A stretch of DNA of 64,000 nucleotides from Acanthornis magna (taxonomy: Eukaryota > Chordata > Aves > Passeriformes > Acanthizidae). The DNA lies in contig JAWUZG010000084.1 in NCBI GenBank assembly GCA_036785705.1, positions 7,313,001 through 7,377,000 on the forward strand, written 5' to 3'. Made by a program: the position numbers and the translations under genes. Under the pieces are notes generated by a model, which searched no databases, was not told the DNA's origin, and saw nothing but the letters and a program-made list of their open reading frames with translations. Of this stretch, positions 12,771-25,115 are shown one piece after another (positions within the stretch are counted from its first letter, which is position 1; each line of letters starts with the position of its first letter).

Positions 12771-14282
12771 ACAATGTGTAGAAATGAGAAGGTGAGATGA
12801 AGAATCTGGTGAAACTTTCTTTATGAAAGTCAACACTACTTCATTCCCTTCCCCTTTTCTTTGCCTCTGTACCAAAGAAGCCACAGTTTGAAAGACTGTT
12901 TGCAATTGTGAAAATAGTTGGATACTATCCAGATGAGATATGTGAGAGAAGACTGGAGAAGAAGACTAGGGGTGACTAGCAAGAGCCAGGATCGTTAAAG
13001 TTTAGGCACCAGGATAATCCAAAGAAAATGATCTCTTGAAATAATAAATGCAGTTTGTTAATGACAGAAAGTTGTCTTTGTGCTGAGGACCTGCACACTA
13101 CTGAAGTTCATTGATGCAGGAGGTTTAAGTTGGACTTGATGTCTGTGTGGATTCTCAGTACAGAGAAGAGATTGAAAGAATGACCTTAGCTAAAGATATA
13201 TTTCATTTAGGATATTGAATATACCTGTGTCTAATCTCTTTGCCAAGTAGAAAATGCAAAAACCTAGGTCCCTAAAAATCCCCTGTGTGATTGGCATTCC
13301 TACACTGGTGGCTGCTGTCTTGCAGTGCTACCAAGATAGGCCTGTTTTCAGGTTTCAGACTCCACCATCCCTACCTAACATTGTGGAAATCTAAGAATGA
13401 GTTGTGGGGATAATAGAAAGCTGGAAGTAAAGAAAACAGCACTTTAATGAAAAAAAAAAAATTAATTATATTTCTTATCTCAAATTAAAGGTAGCAATTT
13501 TTTTGTTTGGTTGGATTTTTTATTTGTTTGTTTTGGTTTTCCTAGGGCTGGAGAATGTGGAATGTTGCTAAGGGAAGAAATAGAATTAAAAAAGAATATG
13601 AGTTCCCCCGTGCTCCAGGGAGTCTTTTGACTGCTCTGAACTCATTGCACACCGGATTCTAAGCTGTGACAATAAGGTTAAAGTTGCAGAAAAATTTATC
13701 TTGGCAAAGATTTATGGAAGAAATGCAGGATATAGGGGAGAGTCTGGAGTAGAAGCAGACTTCAGACTTTGGCAGCTTGAGCACAAGTTAGAGACCTGGG
13801 TTAGACATGAGTGAGCTGTATGTACAAATACACCTCTGTGATCTCTTTGATAGGAAAAAGATCGCAAATTATATCAGAAAATACAGGGTCAACTGTAGCA
13901 AGAATACCTGAGGGAAGATGGGAGTTGCAGTAATATCAGAAGACATCTGGTAATGGGGCTACAGCAGATATTTTCCCCCCTCAGGGATGATGATGGAACA
14001 GTAATTACCAAGAAAGCCAGCAACCTGCAGAGTGTAGGAGTGTCTTGCTTGTAGTTAGAGGTGCTGAAGTCTGGAATATACAGGAATCAAAATTTGGTCT
14101 CTGTACAACTGAATCTGCAGATGGTGACAGGTAAGAAAGCAGATGGAATGGGGAAGGGGGAGAAGGAAATGAACACTGGGATATAGTGACTTCCTCAAAG
14201 ATATAATCCACATTAGTTATGTTCTTTAAAGGTTCATCAGCTAATGTAACTGCATCTCCCTAGCCCAAATTTTATGTAAAAT

Positions 14283-14316
14283 CCCGCCCGTGAAAAGGAA
14301 TAGTCCAGGTATAAAT
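14283..14316 (+). promoter_or_regulatory. Promoter-like GC-box and TATA-box pair
   Basis: A GC-box-like string (cccgccc, 14283-14289) lies about 20 bp before a TATA-box-like string within 'caggtataaatgcg' (about 14307-14320). In an otherwise AT-rich region this pairing on one strand resembles a core promoter, which would start transcription around 14340. No coding frame or splice donor of note follows. TATAAA-like strings are frequent by chance in AT-rich DNA, so the call is weak and needs transcription-start data. Confidence 0.2.
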
Positions 14317-15599
14317 GCGTGCAGTTGGATCAGTCCCTGATGTCACTAAACTAAAACAGTGTGGTTGTGCTTTCTGTCTCCTCTGTTGTTCGCCCAGCTG
14401 CTCTACAAAAATATTGTGTTGGTTTAGCTGGTGATTTCTAACGCTTCATGCTGGAATTGCAAACAGCATTTGCGTGGATTATTGGTGTGAGAAAAAGAAA
14501 TGAGTTTGCTCTGCTATAAGTAATAAGCTGCAATGTAAAACGAATAGACATACACTGTTTGAAGTGACGGGTTTAAAAGCTTGAAGATCAGTGTGAGAAA
14601 TCTGAAAAGAAACTGAGATCTTAGGACTGCTTGGACACTGCTAAAGATCAGCCCTCTCTATGCTATCCCAAGGAGGTCGCTTAAAAGCTCGATTAGGCAA
14701 AAAACTGTGTTCCAGCATGACAATTAAAAGTGAATGCCTGGAAAATAAAGTGTGGTACATGTGTGGTATATGTCTTCTTCAATACTGATTCCTGAGGCTA
14801 GAACTTACTGATGTCTGTTTCTGCCCTTGTCAATACTTCTGTCTCCCTTACAGAAGTAAATGTAGTTTCTTCAGGTATCTTGTTTTGTTGTTATCGTGCC
14901 AATGAACTCTAGAGCAATCTGCAGTGTCAGAGGAAAAACAAACCTTAAAGGCTGAGATTTCAGTGGGAAATTGCCTATTCCCTCTTCTCCTGCAGGTACC
15001 CTCAGGAGTTCCTCATCTCAGTACCAGTTTTTCCATTTCTCTTAAAAAGATCTTCAAATTGCTTTTTTTCTTCTTTGTGCTACTGGAGCCCTGTGTAACT
15101 TTGATAAGTTGTTGTACTGTATTTATATGTAAGCATGAAACATTCTTCTCTTTGAATAAGAGGTGAAACAAGTGGCAATGAAAATGCAATTGAAAACAAA
15201 ATCCTACACAGCTGAATAAATTCTGTCCTTTGCATATTAATGATGATCTGGTGGGATCAGCAGAAGGTAAAGTGGTGGTGAAGTGTTTGAGTGGGTCTGT
15301 CCAACACCTGTAGGAGAATCAAAGGAAATGGGAGTTAAATCACCGCAGAACAGAGTTTAAAGCCCACAAATTTAAAAAAACAACAAACCCATAGATGTTG
15401 TGTTTAAAAAAAATAAAGAAACAGGTACTACTTTTCTTTTTTCTCTATGGTCGGAAATAATTTAGCACATGCATTTATCTGTCAAGAGACCACTGGCTGC
15501 TTGTTTGTGTAATGGAAATCTACCAATATAATAAAGATTTCTGTTTCCAAGTGCTAAAACACCAAGCCCTGAGTAGCTTTGAAATGCATGTTTTTTAAC

Positions 15600-15960
15600 T
15601 AAGGTCTTTCTAGAAATAAAATTAACTGCACATCACTATTTAATGCGTGAAACCACAATTTACTGGCCTGAGAACTAATTTCAGCTGCTGCAGTTGTAAA
15701 CTTGCCCTCAATTAATGCGCTACTGGGCCCAATTCAGAGATGGGTAAAGTCAGCAGGTCTTTCCAATTACTTTTATGGGTATCAGATGAAGTCTTTAATT
15801 AATGCATCACTGAGTGCTCAGGCTCATTTAAAAATTTCTCATTTCTAGATATAATGCAGATCTTTCAAAATGTCATTGTACTTTAAAGCTGTTCTGCTCT
15901 CTTGGATGAGAAGTTATTTACACTTGTGTGACTACATCTGATATATTCCTTCTTTCCTCA
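15600..15960. promoter_or_regulatory. Candidate enhancer-like block rich in homeodomain core sites
   Basis: Within about 360 bp there are several TAAT/ATTA cores, including 'ctcaattaatgcg' and 'ctttaattaatgcatcac', plus tttccaattac. The block has no repeat-derived text and no open frame. Dense TAAT motifs in unique sequence are typical of conserved developmental enhancers, but composition alone cannot prove conservation. The boundaries are approximate. Confidence 0.25.
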
Positions 15961-18516
15961 CACCATAATATGCCTACAGTATGTGTTTTGATATATTATG
16001 TGTATCTTTGAATACATAATATATTACCAGATGGTATGTGATTAGCAGGGTACACTAAAGTAGAAAGATGTCTTCTGCCCTGGGTACATGTACACAGTCT
16101 GGTAGTGTATGTATTTAAAGTGAATATTTCAAAATGTATTTTTAGGAGAGAAAATAATCTGTTGGTATATGCAAAAGTTCTGTGTGTGCAGTAAATGAGC
16201 TACCCGGTAAAGTTTCATATCTAACATGCTACTGGAAGTATTGGAAAACTATCTCTGGCTCATGAGGTCACCCTGGTGAAATTTTCACCGAGAGGACTTA
16301 ATGTTCGGATGCCACTGGTGTGTTTTCAGTTCCAGGAGCTTAATAGTTCAGATTTGGAATATGGAATAGCTGTCTGTAATTTGTAGAGGAACAAAGAAAA
16401 AGTGTTTCTGATGGGTTACTGCCTACTTGGGTGGAAGCATGTGAAAGCCATGGTTTTCTCAAAACAAGTAGGCAAAATGCCAGCTTTGGGGTTGAGCTCC
16501 AGTGTCAAGGAAAACTTATGGATATGTTTCAAACTCATGAAAAATCAACATTTAAATCAGAAATATTGATAGAGCCTTGCCTGAAATAATGTAATTTGCT
16601 GTTACTATTCAGGCTGAAGACACCTGAAGTTACAGTCACCTGTTCCTTGCATAGATTTTAGTCATCAGAAATTAAATGCCATTGGCCAAACTTTCAGCTC
16701 TTAGCAATAAAAATTATACAGTGAAGAGGAATTACGGACATTTCAGAAGTGCACTGTTTATGGGTCGATTCAGGTTTGGAGGTAGGTTTAGGTTGGTAAC
16801 TGACAGAAAATTCATGTAAGAGCCTTACCTCACATGAATCAATAAGGCTTTCTTGATTGTAATGAGCTAATGCCCATTTCTACCACCTGAAGAGCTATTG
16901 CCCAGATTTACAGTGTAAGTATAATTACTATGACATAGATTTGCTTTGGTTCACTGAGCTGGCAATCAGCGAGGTTTACAGTATCATGTCTTTGTGTTCC
17001 TGCTTAAATTGCCTTTCTAGAGGGTGGCTGGAGTTAGACCCTAGACCAGAGTTTCTCTCCCAGTCTGCTGTTTTGATGGTATTACATATAAAGTAGAAAT
17101 TCTTGCAGAGCGCGGGGCTCGTTCCTAGGGGCCGTGTGTGCTGTGGGCACAGCGGAGAAGGGCCATTCCAACGTGGTCCTTGGCACAGCAGGAATCTGCT
17201 TCTTCCCTAGTACCTGCAGGAGGCTCAGTCCCTTTCAGTGTTTGGCTGCTGCAAGTGGCTGCAATTTATGTATTATGTTGAAAGGTATGCTTGTCTTTGG
17301 CCACAAGCTCTCGTGGTCTCCAAGGTAGGGCAGCACAAGTTACAGTTCAATTCCCATTACTTTTCCCTTTTTCTGTTCATGATGTGTCTTCCCCAACTGT
17401 TAACATCAGTAAAAAAAATCCATAAGGAATTATTAATAATAATTAAAGCATGGGTGGCCCATTATGCTGGGTGGGCTTGGTCCCTCCTAGTATAGATTCT
17501 GCACTCACTCTTACGAGTGCACCTGGAGTGACTTGGTGCAATTGCAGTGATCTCTGGATGTAACTGAGAGCAGGATGTGGCCCCTGGCTCTAGGAGATAT
17601 TCTTTTAAGGTATTGTTAAAAGCAGTAAAACTTAACTTGTCATTTGAAGTGGTTGAAATGCCATGTAACTCAGGGAAAATTGTGCGGGAAGGAAAAGAGC
17701 TGGAGTGAGTCAGTTAGTGAGCTTTTTATGCTTGGAAAAGGGGGAAACTTGTTTCCAAGTGCTCTTTATGTCACAAATAAGAGTACAATAGTTTCAGTGC
17801 TAGCATCTAGCAGTCATTTCCCACAGTATAAATGCACCATAACTTAGCATGATTTCTGTGCTCCTGGGAGGCCATACACTTAAATAATAAGGGTGCTCCA
17901 GGTCACAGCCAAGATGCAATTAACCCTGAGACTGAAGAATTACTTTCCCACCTGCAGGAAGGATTCTCATTTTGAATAGCTTTCCATTAGTTTTCCTGCG
18001 GGAATTACACAATATTGGCAGTATTTCTGGAACTAATATGACAGTGCTAGCCAGGCAGCAGCTTAGCTGTAGGTCCTTAACACTTCTGTGGTCACAGGAA
18101 TTCTGTGGGCTTTCAGTCAGGCTCTATCTTTTGGCTACTGGGAAATTTTTTTTGTCCTTCAGCTGAGGTAATGCCACGTGGCAAAAGAAATGCCATGCAT
18201 GTATTTAACAAGGGTTGTGTTTGTGTGCATCTGAGATGTGATTTTGGTTGTTTTTTAATTCCTCTTGCTTCTTTGGGTGACATGTAGACCTGAATATGGT
18301 GGTGTTTTAAGCTGAGCCAAAATATTTGGATGTTTGAAAAGCCATAAAACAAATTTATTTGTATCTGAGGAATAACCTGATAGCTAAATTGAGTAGGCAC
18401 ACTTATAAGAATCAGAGTTTCTGATTATTCAAAATCATATAGCTAGCATCACTAGGAGAAGTTTAAGAATTTGAAAATGGTCATTTATGGTGGAAAACAA
18501 TTTCAATGGGTTCTTC

Positions 18517-18536
18517 TTTTTTTTTTTTTTTTTTTT
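18517..18536. repeat. Poly(T) tract
   Basis: Twenty consecutive T, followed by a short A/T stretch. No retroposon body was recognised on the minus strand beside it. Confidence 0.9.
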
Positions 18537-19667
18537 AAATTTTTTAACTTACTGTGCAATTTTCACCCATGATGTGCATCTGAATTCCTTTGCCTCTTTC
18601 TCAGGTGTTGATTCTGTGTTGTCTTTGCTTCTCTGCTACAAGGTTTGTAGATAAACTGATATATCCAGACTGATGCTGGTTGCTATTCAATTACTTAAAT
18701 GTTATTTCATCTTTTCTTTTAGTTTTGCATAACTCTTACTTTACTGTAAACCCACTTCTGCAGAGGGACACATACAATAAAAATGAAGCAAACCAGGAAA
18801 TGTTATTATTGAAGAAATTTAGTTAAGGACAGGATCTCCTTTAAGTCTTATGAAGTGTGGATGCTTGAGATGTCCAGCATGAGATGATCCTGGAAAGAAA
18901 GAGCTATGTTCATCTGGAGAATGGATTTGGGAGGACTAATGGTTTAGTTTGTTGATACTCCTAAAAATTTTTGTGTCAAGGTTATGGAACATCAAAAGTC
19001 ACTGGCTAAAGGAAGAGAATGACTTCAGTTGGTTTTTGTGAAATCTTTAGGAGACATGGTCAGTGGACTGAGTCACTGATACATGAGAACAGGACTGCAG
19101 TGGCTTTGGAATGCAAGTGATGCAGAGGTAAAAAGGCCTTTGTGAAATCAAGTGTTCTGCATCTTCTACTTTAATGCCTCCCCTGCTCATGGAGTCTGAC
19201 CTGTTTGGCTCTCTGGGACTGTGACTTGATAAGTGCTGCTGTCACCCACAAGGAGATTATAGGCAGTGTTGCCAGTGGCTCATGTTATCTTTGAAAAGCA
19301 AAACCTGCAGGATCCTGTAGAACAAAACAGGACAATATTGAAAGCAGTGAGATGTGCCTGCAGTGATGAGGAGAAAAATGAAAGCTGTAAAAGCATCACA
19401 GGCACTCTGGCTCATCAGTGCTGTCATGTGTGTGCTTAGGAAGGGATTATTCCTAGTGACCAGTTCCCACTCTCAGTGTCGGATAAGTTAAAAAGTGAAA
19501 GAACTTAGAGGCATAAAAAAAGCGTAGAGGATGAATATTTTAATCACATGAAAATGAAAACAATTTCTTTATTTTCTTAAGGGCTTATGAGAAGGGTATA
19601 GAAAATTAGGTGCTTATTTACATTTATAGTGATTATTGAATGAACATCAAATTTGGGAAGTGGGAGG

Positions 19668-19724
19668 ATTTGGACCAGATGTTTTTCTAAGGTCCCTTTT
19701 GACCTAAATCATTCTTTGATCATC
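19668..19724 (+). mobile_element. Short CR1 LINE 3' tail, plus strand
   Basis: 'tttggaccagatg' followed by 'aaggtcccttttgacctaaa' and 'tcattctttgatcatc' matches the last ~55 bp of a CR1 element, including a degraded terminal octamer pair. Only the extreme 3' end remains, as is common for heavily 5'-truncated CR1 insertions. The element is plus-strand, old and non-coding. Confidence 0.7.
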
Positions 19725-22700
19725 ATTTTTGATGAAACCAAGAGGCAATAAACTCTTAAAGGATGTTTTGGCCTGTAGACCCTCTTGCCATATCATACTA
19801 CTAAGTCCATGATGTTAAATGAAAAAAAGATGATTAGACATCAGAATAGATAAAAATAGCAAACCAAACTCTACTCTTGGGGTGGAAGGAATACCTTTTC
19901 CCAAGGGCTGGATGTTGATGCATCTTGGCCAGCCCAGCTTGTGTGCCATGTAAGGAGATTTCCTAAGAGATAAAGAGGAGTTTCTTTTCCCTAGTGTGGT
20001 TGATGTGGTCCATGGACAGCTCATCTGACTTGTCAGGACATGCTCTGTGGAGGGTGAGTTCAGACTTCAGCTATGAGAAGATAGTTCTCATAACTACAGC
20101 ATGGGAACTTCTTTGTAAGGCAGTTTGCCTGTCATGGAAAATTATTGGGGAAGAAAAAAATCAGTGTATATCTTTGCCCTGGATTTAAAACTTGCATTTT
20201 GCACTGCCACCAAATCTACTCAGTTGCACAGATGGAGAGAGGGTCCAATTCATCATATGTCTATTCAAGGTGCTGGGCTAAGAAACGTATGTAGGAATTA
20301 AACAGGAAAACATTGAAATCCTTCCTTGCAGAGGGTACAGCCAACTTTTTACTCTCCTCTGTGACCCCTAGAGTAATGTTACCCCAAATGAAGCCTGTGG
20401 CTTCCCACTTTTTAAAAACTAGGCCAAGAGATTCTTGAAATGTTAAAAAACTATTCATCTCTTCTTGAGTAAAAGCAGATTAAGGGAAGAGGGCTGGCTC
20501 TTTTCTACAATAAGCCCACCAACCTGTCCTTGTCTAGAATTTATTTCAATAAAATGCTCACTTCAAGAGTGGGTAATAAGAAGATTATTTTTGAAACGTA
20601 AGGGGAAAGGAATTTAAGCCTGAAACCCACTTTTGTTACTGCTGCAGTGTGAATCTGTTGCAAGGTTAATAATAGAGTTATCGCTGTCAACAAAGGAAAG
20701 AGTCTGACAACAGAGGAGAATTCCAAATGGGTTTGAGTTCCTTGCATAATTCTTATTTTAATTACCATGTTCAGAAAAGGCTTCAGAGGTTCCTCAAACA
20801 CTGCTCATATCCAGATGAGATTTACCAGAGCACCACTCACAAGCTTTCTTTTGAAAAGTCACTTTCTTGTTTTATCATGTTTACAAAAAACTGAAGTGAG
20901 AGTTAGCTATGAATCTTCTGTTATTTGAGTCGATGGCAGATGCTAGGAAGGCTTTGCTTTGTGATAGAGTTAAACTCTCTGGGACTGATTACAAAGAAAT
21001 TCCATTAGCAATATTTAAATGCCATCCTTGAAAGGCACTCAATAATATGTGTGTTGGCGCTGATCAAGAATAGTACCTTTTAAAAATGAAAAAGTAATGT
21101 GACTGTTAGTTTAACATAAAAATGTCAAACTGTGGGCAGTCTCTTGTCAATTAAAGAATCTGGGCTATTCCTAATGGGAATAAGGATGAAGGGGCGGGGG
21201 GAGAAGTGGGTACTAAAAATTGCAGATGTGCAGAACTACTTAGAGATAATTTGTGCTGGCAAATAACACTGTCAGCCAGTTTGGAAGTAATACAGGCAGC
21301 TTGATACCTGTTCTTCCTGAGCCACCTTAGTGATTTCTTTTTCTTAGTATCTTCCTTAATAACTAGGCAAGGCTTTAACAGCAAGAGGGGCTATGGTAAT
21401 GGTGTGCTGAGTGGAGGTGGATTTGTCCAGATTTAAAGAATGTGCTTTTAAAGTTCATAAAATGTATTAAAATGGCAAATCTGCTTGTTGCTGAACTGAG
21501 GGATATACCTGTGAGAGGGGGAGGAGGATTCTTTAAACTTTGGAGACTGGTGGAGCTGATGCTTAGATAGGCATCAGGGGATGAGGATGTGCATCTCTGT
21601 AACCTGTCAGTTCCTGTTAGGATATGTCTCTATAAATAAAACACCACAGTCAAGTCTCAAACTTTGCCTCACCTAGAAGTAGCTTCCAAGGAAAGAAAAG
21701 TGTGGTAGAATTTCACTTGGAGGGAATGCCATACAACAACTCTCTTTATTAGCTCACATGAGTCTGTTGCTTGCTTTTGGAAGGCCAGTGCCTGATTTTT
21801 TTCTCTTATATCCATGCTATTTCCATTGTAATTCACACACGTGTTTCCTCAACTGTCATTAAACTGATCTATTTACCTTGTGTTCCCTCTTTCTGGACAT
21901 CTCTTCTCACTTTTTAGAGAGTTTCTAAGTATTTGCTACAAAACTGTCCCCCCTAAAATGAGGCCTGTGCAACAGCTGCTGCTGTGATAGTATGTGGATG
22001 TACACCTAGAACTGTCTTATGATCTAAATGTTAATTACAATGGAAGCATTAACATCTCTCTTTTGTAAGGTAGGAGCTGAACTTGAGAGTGTGATATGAC
22101 CATGGTCATGCAGGTCTGTGGCATGCCTCAATGCTGAACATTCCAGTGTGTTGTTTGAGCCCTGAGACACTCTTTCATTTTAGTCATTATATCTTAATGA
22201 CAATTTCTGATTTGATTTCTAAACAACTGTCCAGACTGTAACAGAGTCTCTCTTATTCTTCAAGACCTTGGAGTCTTGTCTTTTATTATTTCATTTTTTC
22301 AAATTCCTCTAACTGCTAATTGTAAATTGCTTACCAAACATTTTTTTAACCCAATCATTTGGACCTTTCTCCTTCATTAATTTGTTGCTCTTTGCACCTT
22401 AACTTTACATTTTAATGACTCTTATCCCAACTTCTCAACAGCATTTCATCCACAGATTTGATGGCTTTTCATGTCAGCATAGTATTTTGTCATCCCTCAG
22501 GGCCACCAGTCATTGGCTCACCATTTTTTACATTGCTAATTGTTATGCTTTGTTTTATTGCTCTGTCCTTCTATTATCCTTTCCCAATACACTGCTCAAA
22601 AGTGCTCTATAAATGACTAAAATGTAGTGTTACGGGCCAATTGTAAAGTAAATTAATGGACAGTCTTGCTGTGAGGCCAAAAGCTGGGATACTCAAGAAC

Positions 22701-23099
22701 TATGCTGCAGAAGGCCAGCTGAAATCTGAGCTCTGGCTTCTCTTAGCACCACTGCTATCAGAATTTCTCAGTGTTGTTAATCCCCAAAATAAATCTTTAT
22801 TTTTTGCATACAAGCGAGTGTATTTCCCTAAAAAAGCAGGGGATGACATGAATTTTGCATCTTTAAAGGAGCTGTGGATGTTCAAATGACATTTTCCCAC
22901 TGTTTGGAGGTTGTTACAGCAGAGGTTGCAAAGCAAGGAGAAGATGCAGCGTGACCAGACACAGGGCAGGCAGTGGGTGGTGCACATCTCTCTGGCAGAT
23001 TTGGCTTCTACCCAACCCAAAAACAATTTTCTAATTTTTGCAAAACCCATGTAATCAGTAAAGCATGAATTTTTCACATAGCTGAAACTTTGGACAGCT

Positions 23100-23560
23100 T
23101 TTAGGAGAAGCAAAATGTACCTTGTTAATTTGACACAAGAATGTGTGAGCCTTTAATTAGGGACTCTAATAAGAGCAGTAGCAGACTTCCCCTCATGCAA
23201 ATGCTGTGGAGGAAACTTGTTCTCCCGAGTTTGATGAGTGTACTTTTTTATTTTATTATTACATTTTGCCTTTAAAGAGGGAATAAGTCTGTTTATTAAG
23301 GTGGTTCTATTTACCCTTAATGCAATGCATTAAGCATCTATTTATTTCTAAGAAGTCTGCTTTAGCAGAGTGTGTGCTTGCAGACAAGCAGAGCTATTGA
23401 TTAGACAGTGTCTGAGGCACTTTAGTGTCATTACAGTTGGAGCAGATTTGATGTGGTGGACTCAGTTTCTATAAGCAGTGTGCTATGCCTGCAGATCTTG
23501 TCCACTGCATGTTTAATGGTTGCTGTTGGAAGTGATTTTTGCTCGTACGTGGCATTGGTA
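23100..23560. promoter_or_regulatory. Candidate regulatory block with a 19-bp palindrome
   Basis: This unique AT-rich stretch contains an octamer-like ATGCAAAT (23195-23202), several TAAT/ATTA cores and a perfect palindrome at 23316-23334 (arms cttaatgca and tgcattaag around one central A). A palindrome with TTAAT in each arm would suit a homodimeric homeodomain or POU-type factor. No repeat family text or open frame is present. Its role as an enhancer is inferred from motifs alone and the limits are approximate. Confidence 0.25.
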
Positions 23561-24099
23561 TTGCTTCAATGGTGGTGTTTCCTCTTCCTTTCCATTTCTT
23601 CTGTCAGTGGTAATAACTAACTGGCTCTGATTTCACTTTTATTTATATATTGATCTCTCAAGTATTGTAAATGGAGTCTCAGTATCTGTACTTTTGCATT
23701 CAATTATGCTCCAGGAAGCTCTGAAATTTATTGCAAATAGCTTTTAAAAACAAACAAGCAAAAAGAATCTTGCAGCATAGATGTTCCAAGTACATTTAGG
23801 AAGAAAAGGTTCTGAAGTCTGGACACCAATACATGAGTACAGGGATTTTTGTAATTATTTTGTCTGTGATGTTGCAGAAATGTAAAGACCTATCTACAAT
23901 TTTTGTATGCTACAGCTTTCACAGATTGTAGTGGGAGTAGGGTTGAGCAAGCTCAATTTGTTTGTTTAAATTCTATTTTTATTTTTGGAAAATGTAGAAG
24001 AAAGTTTTTCATGAAAAAATAAAGTATTTCCTGTACGGCAAACATTGATTTACTGCTTCCTAACAAACTTAACATTTCTGCTGTGTGGTGTGGGGGCTT

Positions 24100-24240
24100 T
24101 CTTTGTTTCTTCTCCTTGCTTTCTTTTCCTTTGGGTGTTTTTTGGCATTTGTTTGTATTTGTTTGGGATTATTTGTTTGTTTTGTCTTTGGGGTTTTTTT
24201 GTTTGTTAGGGGTTGTTTTTCTGTTTGTTTTTTTTTAGCA
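24100..24240. repeat. G/T-rich low-complexity tract
   Basis: About 140 bp dominated on the plus strand by TTTG/GTTT-type words. The long hydrophobic or lysine-rich open frames across it are by-products of the biased composition and not genes. Confidence 0.8.
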
Positions 24241-24697
24241 AGAAAGTTTGCATTCTTGTCTTTGGAAACCAGAAGCTCTTGAGTTTGTTTTTGGGAGACT
24301 TCTGCTTCCTTTCCCTTCTTGCCCTGAACAGCATGAGCAGCAATAGAAAAACCTGTGTTATACATAAGCATGAGAATTTACGAGTTGGAGAGGTGGGGAA
24401 ATCAGAAATAAAACATTAATTTCCATACCTAGGAAACGTATTTCTCCTTCCTTGTACTGATCCGGAACATCAACATCAGAAACTGAGGCTATGTCTCTTG
24501 CCTTCAAGAACCTTCTCCTCATTTTTGAGACAGATCTGGGTGATTTTGAGCAGTATGGTGTCCTATCACAATGCATTTAAATTCTTGTCAGCTGTCTTAG
24601 GAATGCTAGACGTGTGGGAAAGTTTGTAGACAGCAACAACAAAAATTTAGGCCCTACAAAGCCCGAAAATAAGAGCTTTGAGCACCTTCCTCTAAAT

Positions 24698-24757
24698 TAG
24701 CAAATAAAGGAGAGGTTTGAAATTTAAATTGTTTCCTTTTCAATCCTTTATTTGCTA
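24698..24757. repeat. 14-bp perfect inverted repeat with 32-nt spacer
   Basis: The left arm tagcaaataaagga (24698-24711) and right arm tcctttatttgcta (24744-24757) are exact reverse complements separated by 32 bases. Transcribed, this would form a hairpin. The spacer also has short complementary strings (ttgaaa near 24717, tttcaa near 24738) that could extend the fold. Known small-RNA precursors have longer stems, so a precursor is not claimed. A miniature transposon terminus or chance are alternatives. Confidence 0.65.
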
Positions 24758-24991
24758 GAAGTGTGTGGATTTCTGTCCTGGGAAGGTATCTGTGTGATTT
24801 TCTTCCCTTGGCATGCCTGGAAAATTGGGTGCAAAAGTTCTGTGCTATCTTTCCAGCAAGGCAAGTGCCAGTATTGAAGAGCTGCAACTTTGCAACTCCT
24901 ATAGCAGAACTGAGGCTTCTTGCAAAATCAAGGCTGATCTTAGAATCAGGGTTCTTCTTCTGGAAAAGGCTTTAAGTTTCTGTTGTAGGAA

Positions 24992-25115
24992 GATAAACAT
25001 TTTGTTTTGTTTGGTTTGGGTTTTTTGTTTTGTTTTGTTTGTTTGGGGTTTTTTTTGTTTGGTTGGTTTGGTGGTTTTTTGGGGTTTTTTTGTTTTTTTG
25101 GTTTTTTTTGTTCTT
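24992..25115. repeat. G/T-rich low-complexity tract
   Basis: A second plus-strand tract of TTTTG, TTTGG and TTTTTTG words, about 120 bp. It has long T runs and only a few GGG/GGGG runs, too widely spaced for a standard G-quadruplex. Such tracts arise by slippage. Confidence 0.85.

Larger units (their letters stand above)
11586..19667. other. Unique non-coding DNA with candidate regulatory blocks
   Basis: No gene could be supported. Notable contents, listed separately, are a 10-bp tandem repeat (12751-12770), a promoter-like cluster near 14283-14316, an AT-rich homeodomain-motif block at 15600-15960, an imperfect AT palindrome at 15991-16024 and a 20-nt T run at 18517-18536. A small GC-richer patch at about 17105-17335 shares a 27-bp similar string with 6264-6290. 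The remaining sequence is ordinary AT-rich DNA. Confidence 0.55.

Noticed and set aside
13984..14070. C/D-box snoRNA-like strings (gatgatga and ctga).
   Set aside because: No terminal stem flanks the boxes, no C'/D' pair was seen, and gatgatga is frequent by chance.
24069..24371. A lysine- and glutamine-rich frame that might suggest a nuclear protein.
   Set aside because: It is the translation of a G/T-rich low-complexity tract on the opposite strand.
24992..25115. A G-quadruplex in the G/T-rich tract.
   Set aside because: Too few GGG runs within a normal loop length.
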